60,000 bases of DNA from assembly GCA_030704615.1 (NCBI GenBank), contig CM060733.1, positions 31,436,001 to 31,496,000 of the forward strand, in the 5' to 3' direction. Shown piece by piece: positions 11,069 to 21,296 of the stretch. A program made the translations under genes and the position numbers. Below the pieces are notes generated by a model. It was not told where the DNA came from. It did no database searches and saw only the letters and a list, made by a program, of their open reading frames with translations. The stretch comes from Takakia lepidozioides. Taxonomy: Eukaryota > Streptophyta > Takakiopsida > Takakiales > Takakiaceae. Positions within the stretch are counted from its first letter, which is position 1; each line of letters begins with the position of its first letter.

Positions 11069-13093
11069 ATGCTTGGGGAGTGTGGGCATAGTGTTGCCAA
11101 CTCACCAAGGATTAGTGGTACAACCTGTGGAGTGAGTGTCATGAGAAAGGAAGATGTCAAGGAGTCTTGGAAAGATCTGATGGAATGGGTGGAGGAAGAG
11201 TATGGGCAGAGCGTCACCAACTCGCCAAGGATTGGTGGTACAACCTGTGGAGTGAGTGGCATGGGAGAGAAAGATGACAAGGAGTCTTGGGCAGATCTGA
11301 TGGGATGGGAAGAGTGTACATTGCTTGCTCAAACGAGCAAAGGTCTGGATCAAGATGCACACCTGGATCAAGACATACTTGAGGAGTCTGGGTATAGCAC
11401 CACCAACTCCCCAAGCAATAGTGGTACAACCAGTGAAGTGAGTGTCTTGAGAAACAAAGATGACAAGGAGTCTTGGGCAGATCTGATGGAATGGGTGGAG
11501 GAAGAGTATGGGCAGAGCGTCACCAACTCGCCAAGGATTGGTGGTACAACCTGTGAAGTGAGTGTCTTGAGAGACGAAGATGACAAGGAGTCTTGGGCAG
11601 ATCTGATGGAATGGGTGGAGGAAGAGTATGGGCAGAGCGTCACCAACTCGCCAAGGATTGGTGGTACAACCTGTGAAGTGAGTGTCTTGAGAGACGAAGA
11701 TGACAAGGAGTCTTGGGCAGATCTGATGGAATGGGTGGAGGAAGAGTATGGGCAGAGCGTCACCAACTCGCCAAGGATTGGTGGTACAACCTGTGAAGTG
11801 AGTGTCTTGAGAGACGAAGATGACAAGGAGTCTTGGGCAGATCTGATGGGATGGGTAGAGGAAGAGTGTACATTGCTTGCTCAAACGAGAAAGGGTCTGG
11901 ATCAAGATGCACACCTGGATCAAGACATACTTGGGGAGCTAAGAGAAGTTGCATCTCGATTAAGAATAGACTTGGTAGAGGAGGAATTAAAGGTGAAAGA
12001 TGCACGAGATGACGTTGTAGCTGCCCTAGCCCTACAGAGAGAAACTGAAGTCCAGATGGAGAACCTGGTCATGGAAAATCAACAGTTACGGTCTGCCCTC
12101 GAGAAAGCTGACCGAAAACTGAGTGGGGCCAAAGAAGAGTGCATGGATGAGCTCCGTGGTGATAACAAGCATCTTCAGGCAGAGCTGCAATGGCTCCAAC
12201 TACTTTTGGAGTTAAGTACGTCATCAATCAATGACGTGTTCATAGGGACACCAGGTACCCTAGTTCAGGACAAAGAAAAGGAAATTGAAGCTTCTTTGGA
12301 TGATGGACCATTGACAAATGTTGGGAGAGATGAAGGGAACATGAAGTATCAAGTGTTGGAGGATTCATGCAAGGGAGAGACCCTGCAGATTGGAGAAGAA
12401 ATCGGTCTAAGAGGAAGGAGCTTACAGCTAACTCCAGTGATGGAAGAAGTGGTGAAGAGGAGAGAGTCTAGCCTGGAAGATCGAGACCTGACAACACCTA
12501 AGCTTGCACATGATAACATGAAGAGTGGAGGAGATCAGGACCTGCCTGGTATGAACTACAAGAAGAGGAAGAAGGCATTGGCACAAATTGGATTTGCTCT
12601 GGCCGGCGGAAAAGATGGACAGCCGGGACGCGGTCACTTAAACAGGAGAGGCTGGACGACTATGCAAGCTCAGGGATGGAGCACGAAAATTATGGCCAAG
12701 GATGAAGGCCATGAAATTGGCATGATAAGCTACATGGAAACCAGGTGGTGGTGTCAGTTTGAGGACAACACTGCTTGCACCAGCCAGACAGAAGTGGCCT
12801 TGAAGATTATGAGCAGAGAGGGGCTTTCTTTTGCTGAAGGCCAAGGCAAGACAATCAGAAACAATATCATAGACGGACCTCTCCAAGATAGCTGGAGCAG
12901 AAACAGAAAGGGAATCAACACAATGTACCAGTTGGGAGTACCTTATGATCCTGGAAGGGAAGCTGGCCGATGGTGCAGGCTGAAAGATAAAGCAGGCAGG
13001 GAATGGGTAAGAAGTAGGCACGACTTGAAACCTTTCATATCACCAGTAGGTGTTCAGCTGGTGAAGGTGGTAAGTGAGGACCCTCACACTTAA
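11069..13093 (+). CDS. Unknown ORF with tandem 40-residue repeats and a coiled coil
   Basis: A 674-codon ORF fills the rest of the internal region. Residues about 1-270 are tandem repeats of roughly 40 residues (DDKESWADLMEWVEEEYGQ ... NSPRIGGTTCEVSV), three of them from identical 120-bp DNA units. Two copies of LDQDAHLDQDILGE-like sequence bracket the repeat block. Residues about 285-385 form a coiled coil (EEELKVKDARDDVVAAL, MENQQLRSALEKADRKL). The C-terminus has WWCQFEDNT, GREWVRSRHDLKPFIS and no catalytic motif I recognise. The reading frame may extend upstream of 11069, since a repeat-like AHVDQD precedes the first Met. It could be a structural or nucleic-acid-binding partner of gag; this is a guess. 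A large part of the ORF is kept open despite repeat growth in multiples of three. Confidence 0.6.
   Translation: MLGECGHSVANSPRISGTTCGVSVMRKEDVKESWKDLMEWVEEEYGQSVTNSPRIGGTTCGVSGMGEKDDKESWADLMGWEECTLLAQTSKGLDQDAHLDQDILEESGYSTTNSPSNSGTTSEVSVLRNKDDKESWADLMEWVEEEYGQSVTNSPRIGGTTCEVSVLRDEDDKESWADLMEWVEEEYGQSVTNSPRIGGTTCEVSVLRDEDDKESWADLMEWVEEEYGQSVTNSPRIGGTTCEVSVLRDEDDKESWADLMGWVEEECTLLAQTRKGLDQDAHLDQDILGELREVASRLRIDLVEEELKVKDARDDVVAALALQRETEVQMENLVMENQQLRSALEKADRKLSGAKEECMDELRGDNKHLQAELQWLQLLLELSTSSINDVFIGTPGTLVQDKEKEIEASLDDGPLTNVGRDEGNMKYQVLEDSCKGETLQIGEEIGLRGRSLQLTPVMEEVVKRRESSLEDRDLTTPKLAHDNMKSGGDQDLPGMNYKKRKKALAQIGFALAGGKDGQPGRGHLNRRGWTTMQAQGWSTKIMAKDEGHEIGMISYMETRWWCQFEDNTACTSQTEVALKIMSREGLSFAEGQGKTIRNNIIDGPLQDSWSRNRKGINTMYQLGVPYDPGREAGRWCRLKDKAGREWVRSRHDLKPFISPVGVQLVKVVSEDPHT
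11461..11860 (+). repeat. 120-bp tandem repeats inside the ORF
   Basis: Units begin at 11461, 11581 and 11701, with a partial unit from 11821. The last two full units are identical across 120 bp and the first differs only at its junction. Older, diverged units lie at about 11160-11460. The unit length is a multiple of three, so expansion keeps the frame. Confidence 0.95.
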
Positions 13094-13594
13094 AAATGGA
13101 GACACACTACATATGTAGTGTGAATGCAGGGGAGTAACAGTGAAATTTTGTTTGGCATCAGGATTCGGCATTACTACAAAGGGAGAGCCCTGATGCTAAT
13201 AACAAGGAGGGAAGTATCCATGCCTACAGTTAATTCCATGGGCACAATATGCTATTACGCTGCCAGGACAAAATGTGGCTAAGTCATGAAATGCGCCTTT
13301 TTCATCCATAGGATGAATGGCTTTCATCGCTGGTGATTACCATAGAAACACGGGTCGAGGAAGCTTAGGGCTTGCTGGAGGATAATCGTGCAGGGAACAG
13401 CTAGGTAATTTGCCTCAAGCCAGGTGAAGGGAGGCGATGCAGTAATCATTTCATAGTTTTGAAGAGAGGGAGTGTTGCAGGACGATTCATGAAGGGCAAG
13501 TAATATCATGTGCTACTGACAGAAGTAATGAAGGCATTGAGGCGGTGCTGCCTGTGATTTGACCTCTGAAGATGTAGGAGTTGCGGGGAAAGCA
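13094..13594 (+). other. 3' internal end and 5' part of the 3' LTR
   Basis: No gene is seen. This holds the 3' untranslated end of the internal region and the start of the 3' LTR, whose first bases are missing from the 5' LTR. A purine-rich GCAGGGGAG at about 13126-13134 could be the polypurine tract, putting the LTR start near 13141; this is uncertain. Confidence 0.4.
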
Positions 13595-14552
13595 GCTCGG
13601 TGGAGGGGCGGCAGTGTCGTCGTTACTCTCATGACCACAATGACAGGGAGGATGAACTTGCAAGGGAAACGACCTGCTGACAGGGAATAGAAAGGTGGGG
13701 TTGCTGGCACAATCAAAGGCTAGTTAAAGTGATGGAGCAGCTCCATCACGACGAGCATCTGCCAGAGGTAGGGAGTGCAAACTGATACTGCCGCCATTGC
13801 ATTCATGTGCGATTATTGAAAGCTGCACTTGTGGGAGAAGCAATTGCTGCCAGATGACGGGCAGCGATGGGATTACTGACTTGACCACATGTTGATTGAT
13901 GCAATCGCCAGCATGAGGGCGTTGGCTTGTGGACAGTGGTACAGGTTATCTGTAAATAAGGAAGCAAAGGAGTGAAATGTATAGAGCAAGAAGCTTTCAG
14001 ATGATGACTGTCTGCTTGTTATCATATCAGATCGTAGGGTAGATTAGCAGAGATAGTAGGATAGGGTAGTTAGTTGGCAAGCGACAAGGTTACTGCCATA
14101 GGTTGAAACAGAGCCGTCATGACTCACTGAACGCTTGAATCGAAGAAATATCTGAAAGGTGAAGTGGCAGAGCAATGACAGGATCTGACATGCATAGATC
14201 TTTGTTTTACAACGTGGCATTCAGACGACAAGAGGAGTAGGGGAGCTTGTGACAGAGATGGTGAGGTGCCATTTCGGGCAGGCAATCCCACCGCTTCAGC
14301 TGGAGTATAAGAGAGCTAAGTTCGTAGATGCAGGTCTCTTCTCTTACTTAGGGATAGTTGCTATGGAATTTTGGTAGAGATACTCTCAATGGAAATGAGG
14401 GAGATAGAAAAAGATTTTGGCAAATGGAATGGAGACTTCTGGAATTCATACCAGTCCTGGTGGTAGAGAGAAAGTGAGGCAGGGTGGAAGTTATGTGGAG
14501 TGCTGCAAGAAGTTGGGAAGTCAGTTCTTAAACATAGGATGCTTCCTATTTT
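13595..14552 (+). repeat. 3' LTR, left portion
   Basis: Near-identical to 8467-9424 with only a few substitutions. It is interrupted at 14552 by MULE-2; the LTR resumes at 20511. Confidence 0.9.
14544..14552. repeat. Target site duplication of MULE-2, left
   Basis: TCCTATTTT flanks MULE-2 on the left and is repeated at 20511-20519. The empty site is present in the 5' LTR (about 9416-9424). Because up to 12 bases (TCCTATTTTGGG) are shared, the exact 9-bp frame can slide by three bases. Nine bases is the usual MULE duplication. Confidence 0.85.
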
Positions 14553-14760
14553 GGGGGGCTGCTATTTCATGAGCGGCATGAGCATAAGCGGAAAAAAAAA
14601 AAGCATGAGTAGACCATTGTGAGTCCACGGAAATAGGGTTAGGAGGCACGGAAATAGGGTCATGTGAAGTTGGAATGTGACACCAGTGGACTTGAAATGC
14701 AACATTTTATTGCAAATTTTGTGGCAAGCCACGTCTATACAAGTGTGTTCTAACTGTCAT
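14553..14760 (+). repeat. MULE-2 gene 2-side terminus
   Basis: GGGCTGCTATTTCATGAGC-like TIR, a short A tract, then noncoding sequence shared almost identically with 36437-36650 of MULE-3. It includes the 3' flank of gene 2 on the minus strand. Confidence 0.85.
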
Positions 14761-14774
14761 AGCCGGAATGGGCA

Positions 14775-14945
14775 CTACTCTCCTACACCCTCCGAGGAAC
14801 TTGCCCCACCTTCTTCCTCATCCCCCTCATCCCCCTCATCCTCCGAGCTTTGTGATGCATCAGTTCCACTATGCCTTTCAAAAATCCCGTCCTCTTGGGG
14901 GACTGTCCACCTCACCTCCTGGGAATCTTCTGCATCTTCTCCCCC
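14775..14945 (-). pseudogene. Gene 2 remnant: acidic C-terminus only
   Basis: The minus-strand frame ending with TAG at 14775 encodes EDAEDSQEVRWTVPQ, GIFERHSGTDASQSS and an acidic Glu/Asp/Gly tail. It corresponds to the last exon of gene 2 in MULE-3 (36667-37161) and MULE-4 (58792-59249). Upstream the homology stops at about 14945 where the palindrome array begins, so the rest of the gene was deleted. The tail reads on in frame here, while the MULE-3 copy is shifted. Confidence 0.75.
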
Positions 14946-14949
14946 AAAT

Positions 14950-17220
14950 TTTGCGCGCCGACCTACCTGGCGGATGGAAATCCGGCGCCAGATTTCTATC
15001 CATCCGCTCTTCGAATTACCTGCATGACTGGAAAAATGGCGCCGAATTTCCGATTTTGGTGCCAGCCACCCTAGGGACTTAGCCATTTTCGGCCCGAAAA
15101 TGGCTAAGTCCAAGATCTGATAGGGCGCGGAATTGGAAAAATGGTGTCAAATTTCCAGTTGCGGTTCCAGCCATCGTAGGGACTTAGCCATTTTCGGGGC
15201 CGAAAATGGCTAAGTCCCATATCTGACTGAGCCCCAAACAAGAAAAATGGCGTTTTTTTTTTTTTTTTCGGCGCCATTTTTCTAGTTCGGGGCCGAAAAT
15301 GGCTAAGTCCCAAATCTGACTGGGCCCAGAACTGGAAAAATGGCGCCGAATTTCAAATTTTGAGTGCTAGTCAGATCTGGGACTTCGCCGTTTTCGGCCT
15401 CGAACTGGAAAAATGGCGTTTTTTTTTTTTTTTGGTTTTGTTTTCGGCGCCATTTTTCCAGTCCGGGGCCAAAAATGGCCTGACTGGCACCAAAATCGGA
15501 AATTCGGCGCCATTTTTCCAGTCATGCAGGTAATTCGAAGAGCGGATGGATGGAAATCCGGCGCCGGATTTCCATCCGCCAGGTAGGTCGGCGCGCAAAA
15601 TTTCCATCATGCAGGTAATTCGGAGCGAGGATGGATGAAAATCCGGCGCCGGATTTCCATCCATCCGCTCTTCGAATTACCTCCATGACTGGAAAAATGG
15701 CGCCGAATTTCCGATTTTGGTGCCAGTCAGATCTGGGACTTAGCCGTTTTCGGCCCGAACTAGAAAAATAGCGTTTTTTTTTTTTTTTTTTTTTGTGGGC
15801 GCCATTTTTCCAGTTCGGGGCCGAAAATGGCTGTCCCAGATCTGACTGGCACCACAATCGGAAATTCGGCGCCATTTTTGCAATCATGCAGGTAATTCGA
15901 AGAGCGGATGGATGGAAATCCGGCGCCGGATTTCCATCCGCCAGGTAGGTCGGCGCGCAAAATTTCCATCATGCAGGTAATTCGGAGCGAGGATGGATGA
16001 AAATCCGGCGCCGGATTTCCATCCATCCGCTCTTCGAATTACCTGCATGACTGGAAAAATGGCGCCGAATTTCCGATTTTGGTGCCAGTTAGATCTGGGA
16101 CTTAGCCGTTTTCGCCCCCGAACTAGAAAAATAGCGTTTTTTTTTTTTTTTTTTTTTGGTTTTTTTTCTTTTGGCGGCGCCATTTTTCCAGTTCGGGGCC
16201 GAAAATGGCTGTCCCAGATCTGACTGGCACCACAATCGGAAATTCGGCGCCATTTTTGCAATCATGCAGGTAATTCGAAGAGCGGATGGATGGAAATCCG
16301 GCGCCGGATTTCCATCCGCCAGGTAGGTCAGCGCGCAAAATTTCCATCATGCAGGTAATTCGGAGCGCGGATGGATGGAAATCCGGCGCCGGATTTCCAT
16401 CCATCCGCTCTTCGAATTACCTGCATGACTGCAAAAATGGCGCCGAATTTCCGATTTTGGTGCGAGTCAAATCTGGGACTTAGCCGTTTTCGGCCCAAAA
16501 CTAGAAAAAAGGCGTTTTTTTTTTTTTTTTTTTTTTTTTTTTGGCGCCATTTTTCCAGTTCGGGGCCGAAAATGGCTTAGTCCCAGATCTGACTGGCACC
16601 AAAATCGGAAATTCGGCGCCATTTTTCCAGTCATGCAGGTAATTCGAAGAGCAGATGGATGGAAATCCGGCGCCGGATTTCCATCCGCCAGGTAGGTCGG
16701 CGCGCAAAATTTCCATCATGCAGGTAATTCGGAGCGCGGATGGATGGAAATCCGGCGCCGGATTTCCATCCATCCGCTCTTCGAATTACCTCCATGACTG
16801 GAAAAATGGCGCCGAATTTCCGATTTTGGTGCTAGTCAGATCTGGGACTAAGCCGTTTTCGGCCCAGAACTGGAAAAATGGCGTTTTTTTTTTTTTTTTT
16901 TAAATTTTTTTAGGCGCCATTTTTCCAGTTCGGGGCTGAAAATGGCTAAGTCCCAGATCTGACTGGCACCAAAATCGGAAATTCGGCGCCATTTTTCCAG
17001 TCATGCAGGTAATTCGAAGAGCGGATGGATGGAAATCCGGCGCCGGATTTCCATCCGCCAGGTAAAATTTCCATCATGCAGGTAATTCGGAGCGCGGATG
17101 GATGGAAGTCGGTAGGGCGGCGCGCCAAATTTCCCTCACGCAGGTAATTCGGAAGCGGATGGATAGAAATCAGGCGCCGGATTTCCATACGCGCAGGTAG
17201 GGCGGCGCGCGAAATTTCCC
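14950..17220. repeat. Palindromes and long hairpins with central poly(T) tracts
   Basis: Repeated blocks of about 375 bp each contain GGAAATCCGGCGCCGGATTTCC palindromes, a GCGCGCAAAATTTCC element, a hybrid palindrome (GGAAAAATGGCGCCGAATTTCC) and a hairpin whose centre is a T run (about 15254-15268, 15419-15433, 15774-15794, 16137-16157, 16515-16542, 16884-16901). Hairpin arms carry GATCTGGGACTTAGCC and CTGGAAAAATGGCG with their complements. Several centres are again 53-54 bp apart (for example about 15593, 15647, 15701, 15754). Confidence 0.85.
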
Positions 17221-17249
17221 TCACGCCGGTAATTCCAAAGCGGATGGAT

Positions 17250-17695
17250 GGAAATCCGGCGCTGAATTTCCATCCAGCAGGTAAGTGGAATCCCGGATGG
17301 ATGGAAATCCGGCGCCGCATTTCCATCCAGCAGGTAAGTGGAATCCCGGATGGATGGAAATCCGGCGCCGCATTTCCATCCAGCAGGTAAGTGGAATCCC
17401 GGATGGATGGAAATCCGGCGCCGCATTTCCATCCTGTAGGTAATTCGAATCCCGTATGGATGGAAATTCGGCGCCGAATTTCCATCCAGCAGGTAAGTGG
17501 AATCCCACATGGATGGAAATCCGGCTCCGAATTTCCATCCTGCAGGTAATTCGAATCCCCGATGGATGGAAATTCGGCGCCGAATTTCCATCCAGCAGGT
17601 AAGTGGAATCCCGGATGGATGGAAATCCGGCGCCGAATTTCCATCCAGCAGGTAAGTCGGATCGCTGGCGTATGGATATTCAGCGCCGAATTTCC
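17250..17695. repeat. 53-bp phased palindrome array (MULE-2)
   Basis: Palindromes start at 17250, 17303, 17356, 17409, 17462, 17515, 17568, 17621 and 17674: nine copies, all exactly 53 bp apart. Cores vary between TCCGGCGCCGCA, TTCGGCGCCGAA, TCCGGCTCCGAA and ATTCAGCGCCGAAT. Spacers are 31 bp and resemble those of MULE-1. Confidence 0.92.
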
Positions 17696-17876
17696 ATTCA
17701 CCAGGTATTTCATCGCTCAGAATTACCTTCCTGCAGGTAATTCTGATCGATGAAGGTAGGAAGGTAATTCCTCGCTCAGAATTACCTGCAGGAAGGTAAT
17801 TCTGAGCGATGAAATACCTGGTGAATGGAAATTCGGCGCGGAATATCCATACGCCAGCGATCTGACTTACCTGCTG
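17646..17876. repeat. Large inverted repeat at the array centre (MULE-2)
   Basis: The two arms, about 110 bp each, run from CCAGCAGGTAAGTCGGATCGC (17646) inward and from the reverse complement near 17876 inward, meeting at about 17755-17765. They include the last 53-bp palindrome, its mirror copy (about 17826), and GAATTACCTTCCTGCAGGTAATTC-type units at the centre. Confidence 0.85.
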
Positions 17877-17879
17877 GCC

Positions 17880-18280
17880 GAAACTCCATCCAGGGGATGC
17901 TCTCTGTCGAACACGTGCCGACCTCTACGCCCGAGGCGACTTCATCCGGGCGTCCCCTGTTCGATATTCGGTGCCGAATTTCCGTCCGGGGGTTGAAATG
18001 TGACGGCCAAGTACCGGCCTCTCCCCCCTCCCCGAGTGCATCCGAACCGCCCCGGATGGAAATTCGGCGCCGTTTTTCCATCTGGGGATGTTTTTATGCC
18101 GGCCAGTTCTCGGCCTGACCCCCCGACACGACTTCCTTTGGGGGGGCCCGGATGGAAATTCGGCGTCGAATCTCCATCCAAGGGATGTTCTCTGTCGCAC
18201 ACGCGCCGGCCTCTGCGCCCGAGGCAACTTCATCCGGGCTTCCCCTGTTGGATATTAGGTGCCGAATTTCCATTTGGGGG
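17880..18280. repeat. GC-rich palindrome sub-array, 96-bp period (MULE-2)
   Basis: Palindrome starts at 17962, 18058, 18154 and 18250 are each 96 bp apart. Spacers match those of the MULE-1 and MULE-3 sub-arrays. As in MULE-3, this is the side that faces the transposase gene. Confidence 0.9.
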
Positions 18281-18393
18281 TAGTAATGTGACGGCACGGT
18301 GCCGGCTTCTCCCCTTCAGCCGTCATCATCCGGACGGCCCCCCACTTTCTGACTGCATACCGTTGGCAGTTATTGCGCAAAGACCAGGGGCCC

Positions 18394-19778
18394 ACGACAA
18401 ACATGGCCGAATCAGTGCACTCTTCCTGGCGTGCCTCCTCTGCAGCGCATCTGGTGGACATCCTCACTGCCACAACGGAGGACATTGTGAGGTCAATTAT
18501 GCAGCAATGCAGGTACAACGAGTTCATGAAAGGGAAACAGTGGGGCTTGGGGCCGGACAGGCAGGAAATGCTGATGCGGACTGCCTGTAGATTGAAGAAT
18601 CCTCGGAAGTGAGCGGCGGCCTTGCGAGAGGGCCTTCGGGACACGCCATTGCTGCGAAGAGGCCAACATCTGGAAGGAGATGTTCATACCCGTCCAGTGA
18701 GATGAAGACTTGACGAGGCACCTGGCGGAGAAGAGGATTCATGGCGAGCTGACAAGAATATTCGCACGCTCCCTCGTGGTCCGGTGATGTTGCCCGAGGA
18801 GGTCTCGTCGAGCACCGCAAGTCCTGCACGTTCAAGATCGTCATCTCCTTTGAGCACAGGCCGCGTGCCCCGGCAACATAACGAGCCATCTGTAGTAAAG
18901 CAGTACAACATTCCCATTGTGGAGACAAGAGTGTCGGAGTCACAGTGGAGAATTGCGAGGACATTGCCGGCATTTCGAGGGAAGTGCTGCGCCATCCGGG
19001 TGGATACAAGAGCACGCTGTGGTGAGATGATTCGGAGGAACCCACACGGTGCTGTACCTGCACCTTGTTTCAGCGGCAGATTTTTGACTCCCACATTTGC
19101 TCACGCCACAATGCAGACATTTTGGTTCTGTAGGCACGATATAATGACCTGTGTATTTGGCAAGCCCAAGTACGGGATTCAGGGAATGCCGGAGCCTCCG
19201 GGCGTCTGGCCTGTTGCACCGGGTTGCAGCCTCTCTCAGAATGAGGCGGATGCTCTATCTGCAGCAGGATTTTGAATGGTGCAACGCACAAACATCCCGG
19301 CCCACGCATTTCCGGTTCCTCAGACCCAGCCATTGCAGACTGCTCGGTCCAGTAGAGACGGATTGGACAATTCTGCACATCCCACAATGCGATTCGGAAG
19401 AGTGAAGAGACGACACCCTCCCAACAAGTTGAATGAGACTCGGATTGCCAATGCTCTTGGGATGGCTTGCACTATTCAGAGCTCCGTGGACGTACCCCAC
19501 CCGGCCTTGGGCGTGTGTATCGGATGGCAACGGCCGGCTCGGCTGTACGCGACGATGTATACACAATTACGATTGGAGTGGAGCCGATTTGCAATTGTAC
19601 GAACTTCTCGTTGATGGAAGCAAAGAAGGGTTCCAAGTATTATCCGTGCAAACATCTGTATTACATTTACCTGAAAAGGTTGAGGATGAACGTGACTATT
19701 GATGACTTTATTCATGCACCGGCGTTGAGCGTGAACGAGCTGCACAAACTCCTCCTTAGGGATTCCAGAAATCGTTGA
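18394..19778 (+). pseudogene. MULE transposase 3' exons with SWIM zinc finger, MULE-2 copy
   Basis: The translated pieces match the MULE-4 3' part: MAESVHSSWRASSAAHLVD (18403), a linker, SQWRIARTLPAFRGKCCAIR, FWFCRHDIMTCVFGKPKYG, and the SWIM finger CNCTNF...YYPCKHLYYIYLKRL (CxC...CxH, about 19590-19690), ending at TGA 19776-19778. SWIM fingers bind nucleic acid or protein and are typical of MULE transposases. Damage: a stop after NPRK (about 18610), further frame changes near 18700, TGG-to-TGA at 19273-19275 and a one-base shift near 19500. The exons encoding the catalytic core are deleted, so the product cannot be an active transposase. Confidence 0.85.
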
Positions 19779-20510
19779 TGGGGCAAAGGGAATCCTCCAT
19801 ATGGATATTTTCAATTGCATTTTGCTGTATCAGATTTTTTTTTGCAGTGTAATGAAATGCACCCCAAAACTCCTGGAATGAGGCAATGTTCCATTCAAAC
19901 TGAGATCCAACAGAAGCAGTTGTGGGGCCATTTCTGGAAAAATGGCGCCGAATTTCTCTTTTTGGGGCCGAAAACTGGCTAAGTCCCAACATGCACTGGT
20001 CTGGGAAAATGGCGCCGAATTTCTCTTTTTTGGGCCGAAAACTGGCTAAGTCCCAACATGCACTGGTACAGTGTCTGGAAAAATGTCGCCGAATTTCCCT
20101 ATTTTGCGCCGAAAACTGGCTAAGTCCGAACATGCACTGGAAAAATGGCGCCGAATTACCTGTCATGAGGGGACCTATAGCCGCGGAATTCGGCACCATT
20201 TTTCGCCAGAGAGACCTATAACCGCGAAATACGTCGCCGTTTTTTCAAGTTACGGACCCTATTACCGCGAAATTCGGCGCCATAATTGCACATGTCGCTG
20301 GGAATTGGCATGACGAAATATCATGAGCACAACTGTCAAAACTGCAATTTCCCCTTCAAGGGGCCGAATAATATATTTGTTTTTCCTGACACATTGCATT
20401 AAATTATTGTTTTTTATTGTTTTTTATTTTCGAAATTTGTACTTCTGCTCATGAAAACCGATTGTCTTACTACTCTGCTCATGCCGCTCATGCTCATGAA
20501 ATAGCAAACC
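19779..20510. repeat. MULE-2 transposase-side terminus
   Basis: The subterminal stretch has hybrid palindromes at about 19940, 20010 and 20080 (GGAAAAATGGCGCCGAATTTC) alternating with GGCTAAGTCCCAACATGCACTGG. It then becomes AT-rich and ends in GCTCATGCTCATGAAATAGC, the inverted counterpart of the left TIR. It equals the left end of MULE-1 (3342-3830) inverted. Confidence 0.85.
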
Positions 20511-21247
20511 TCCTATTTTGGGAGGATGTGAATGAGGTTGAGTAAAGAAGAAGTGCCCATGACTTACAATGAGGGCAACATGCATATAATTAGGTTAGGC
20601 AGTAGCATTTTCAGAGAGAATGAATCAGGTGGAAGTAAACCTGTTGGCTGCTGATTGCATGATTACTGAGAAGCATGCAGGGGCTGAGGGCTGCAACAGA
20701 GAAGATCACTTGAGGGTGATTATTGGTAGCCCATTTTGTATCTGCAAGAAGGGATTGAGAGGGTTGAAAGTGTCATATGTCCTTGATGCAAAGGGATGGG
20801 GAAAAGAGATCTTGACAGAGGAATGGTGGATCATCAAAGTGAGGCTATGTGTGTGTGTAAAACCCGAAGCCCGTTGTAGTTGAACCAGTGACCATAAAAC
20901 TTGATGTGTATTTCATGGAACTGGCCTGCCAGTATTATGAAGGGATTGCCCTTCATGGGTGCTGGCTAACCTGATTTTGTGATAATGTATGTCTTGAAAC
21001 ATTTAGGAAACAGAACCCTGGCATATGCAATACCCTGTTTACAAATGAGCCAAGTTATAAGGTTGAGAAACTTCTCAACCCCTGTCCATGTCTTCTCTTC
21101 CGCTGCGGCGTGGATGAGGGTACCCAATCTCTGATCATGAATAGAGTAGGAGTGATTAAGTGTGGTGTGAGTCTTAGGGCAGTAAGTGTGTATTTGGGTA
21201 AGGAACAATTTAGGAGTTAACTAGAAGGGGATTTATGCCCCCTTCTT
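20511..21247 (+). repeat. 3' LTR, right portion (with the right TSD of MULE-2)
   Basis: This continues the LTR cut at 14552 and is near-identical to 9416-10152. Its first nine bases (TCCTATTTT) are the second copy of the MULE-2 target duplication. Its end joins gypsy protease sequence. Confidence 0.9.
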
Positions 21248-21296
21248 TTTTCACACTACAACAGACCAATTAAGAAAGAAGCTTGGTCTAAGTAAC

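Larger units (their letters stand above)
14553..20510 (+). mobile_element. MULE-2, complete but internally deleted Mutator-like element
   Basis: The element is bounded by inverted GCTATTTCATGAGC-type ends and a 9-bp target duplication in an LTR. Order: gene 2-side TIR; remnant of the 3' end of gene 2 on minus (14775-14945); palindrome arrays (14950-18270); 3' exons of the transposase with the SWIM finger on plus (18394-19778); transposase-side TIR. The 5' exons of the transposase and most of gene 2 are gone. It shows that gene 2, the arrays and the transposase are one transposition unit. It is younger than the LTR it splits. Confidence 0.9.
8467..21247 (+). mobile_element. Non-autonomous LTR retrotransposon, interrupted by MULE-2
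   Basis: Two long direct repeats bracket an internal region with a primer site, a gag ORF and one further ORF but no pol. The left LTR (8467-about 10150) lacks its 5' end, since it joins the MULE-1 array at bases GCTC shared with 13595-13598. The right LTR begins between 13094 and 13598 (best guess about 13141), is cut at 14552 by MULE-2 and resumes at 20511. After 21247 comes gypsy protease sequence, so this element probably landed in a gypsy pol gene; the left junction has since been rearranged. The lack of pol makes it dependent on another element's enzymes. Confidence 0.8.

Noticed and set aside
11102-11923. Minus-strand 273-codon ORF opposite the 120-bp repeats
   Set aside because: Shadow of the plus-strand ORF; its repeats arise because the unit length is a multiple of three.
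13094-13594. Host gene or promoter between the two elements
   Set aside because: The stretch continues straight from the internal region into the LTR and has no coding signal.
14950-17713. ORFs of 60-255 codons in the MULE-2 array
   Set aside because: Same reason: low-complexity translation of palindromes and hairpins with homopolymer stretches giving poly-Lys or poly-Phe.
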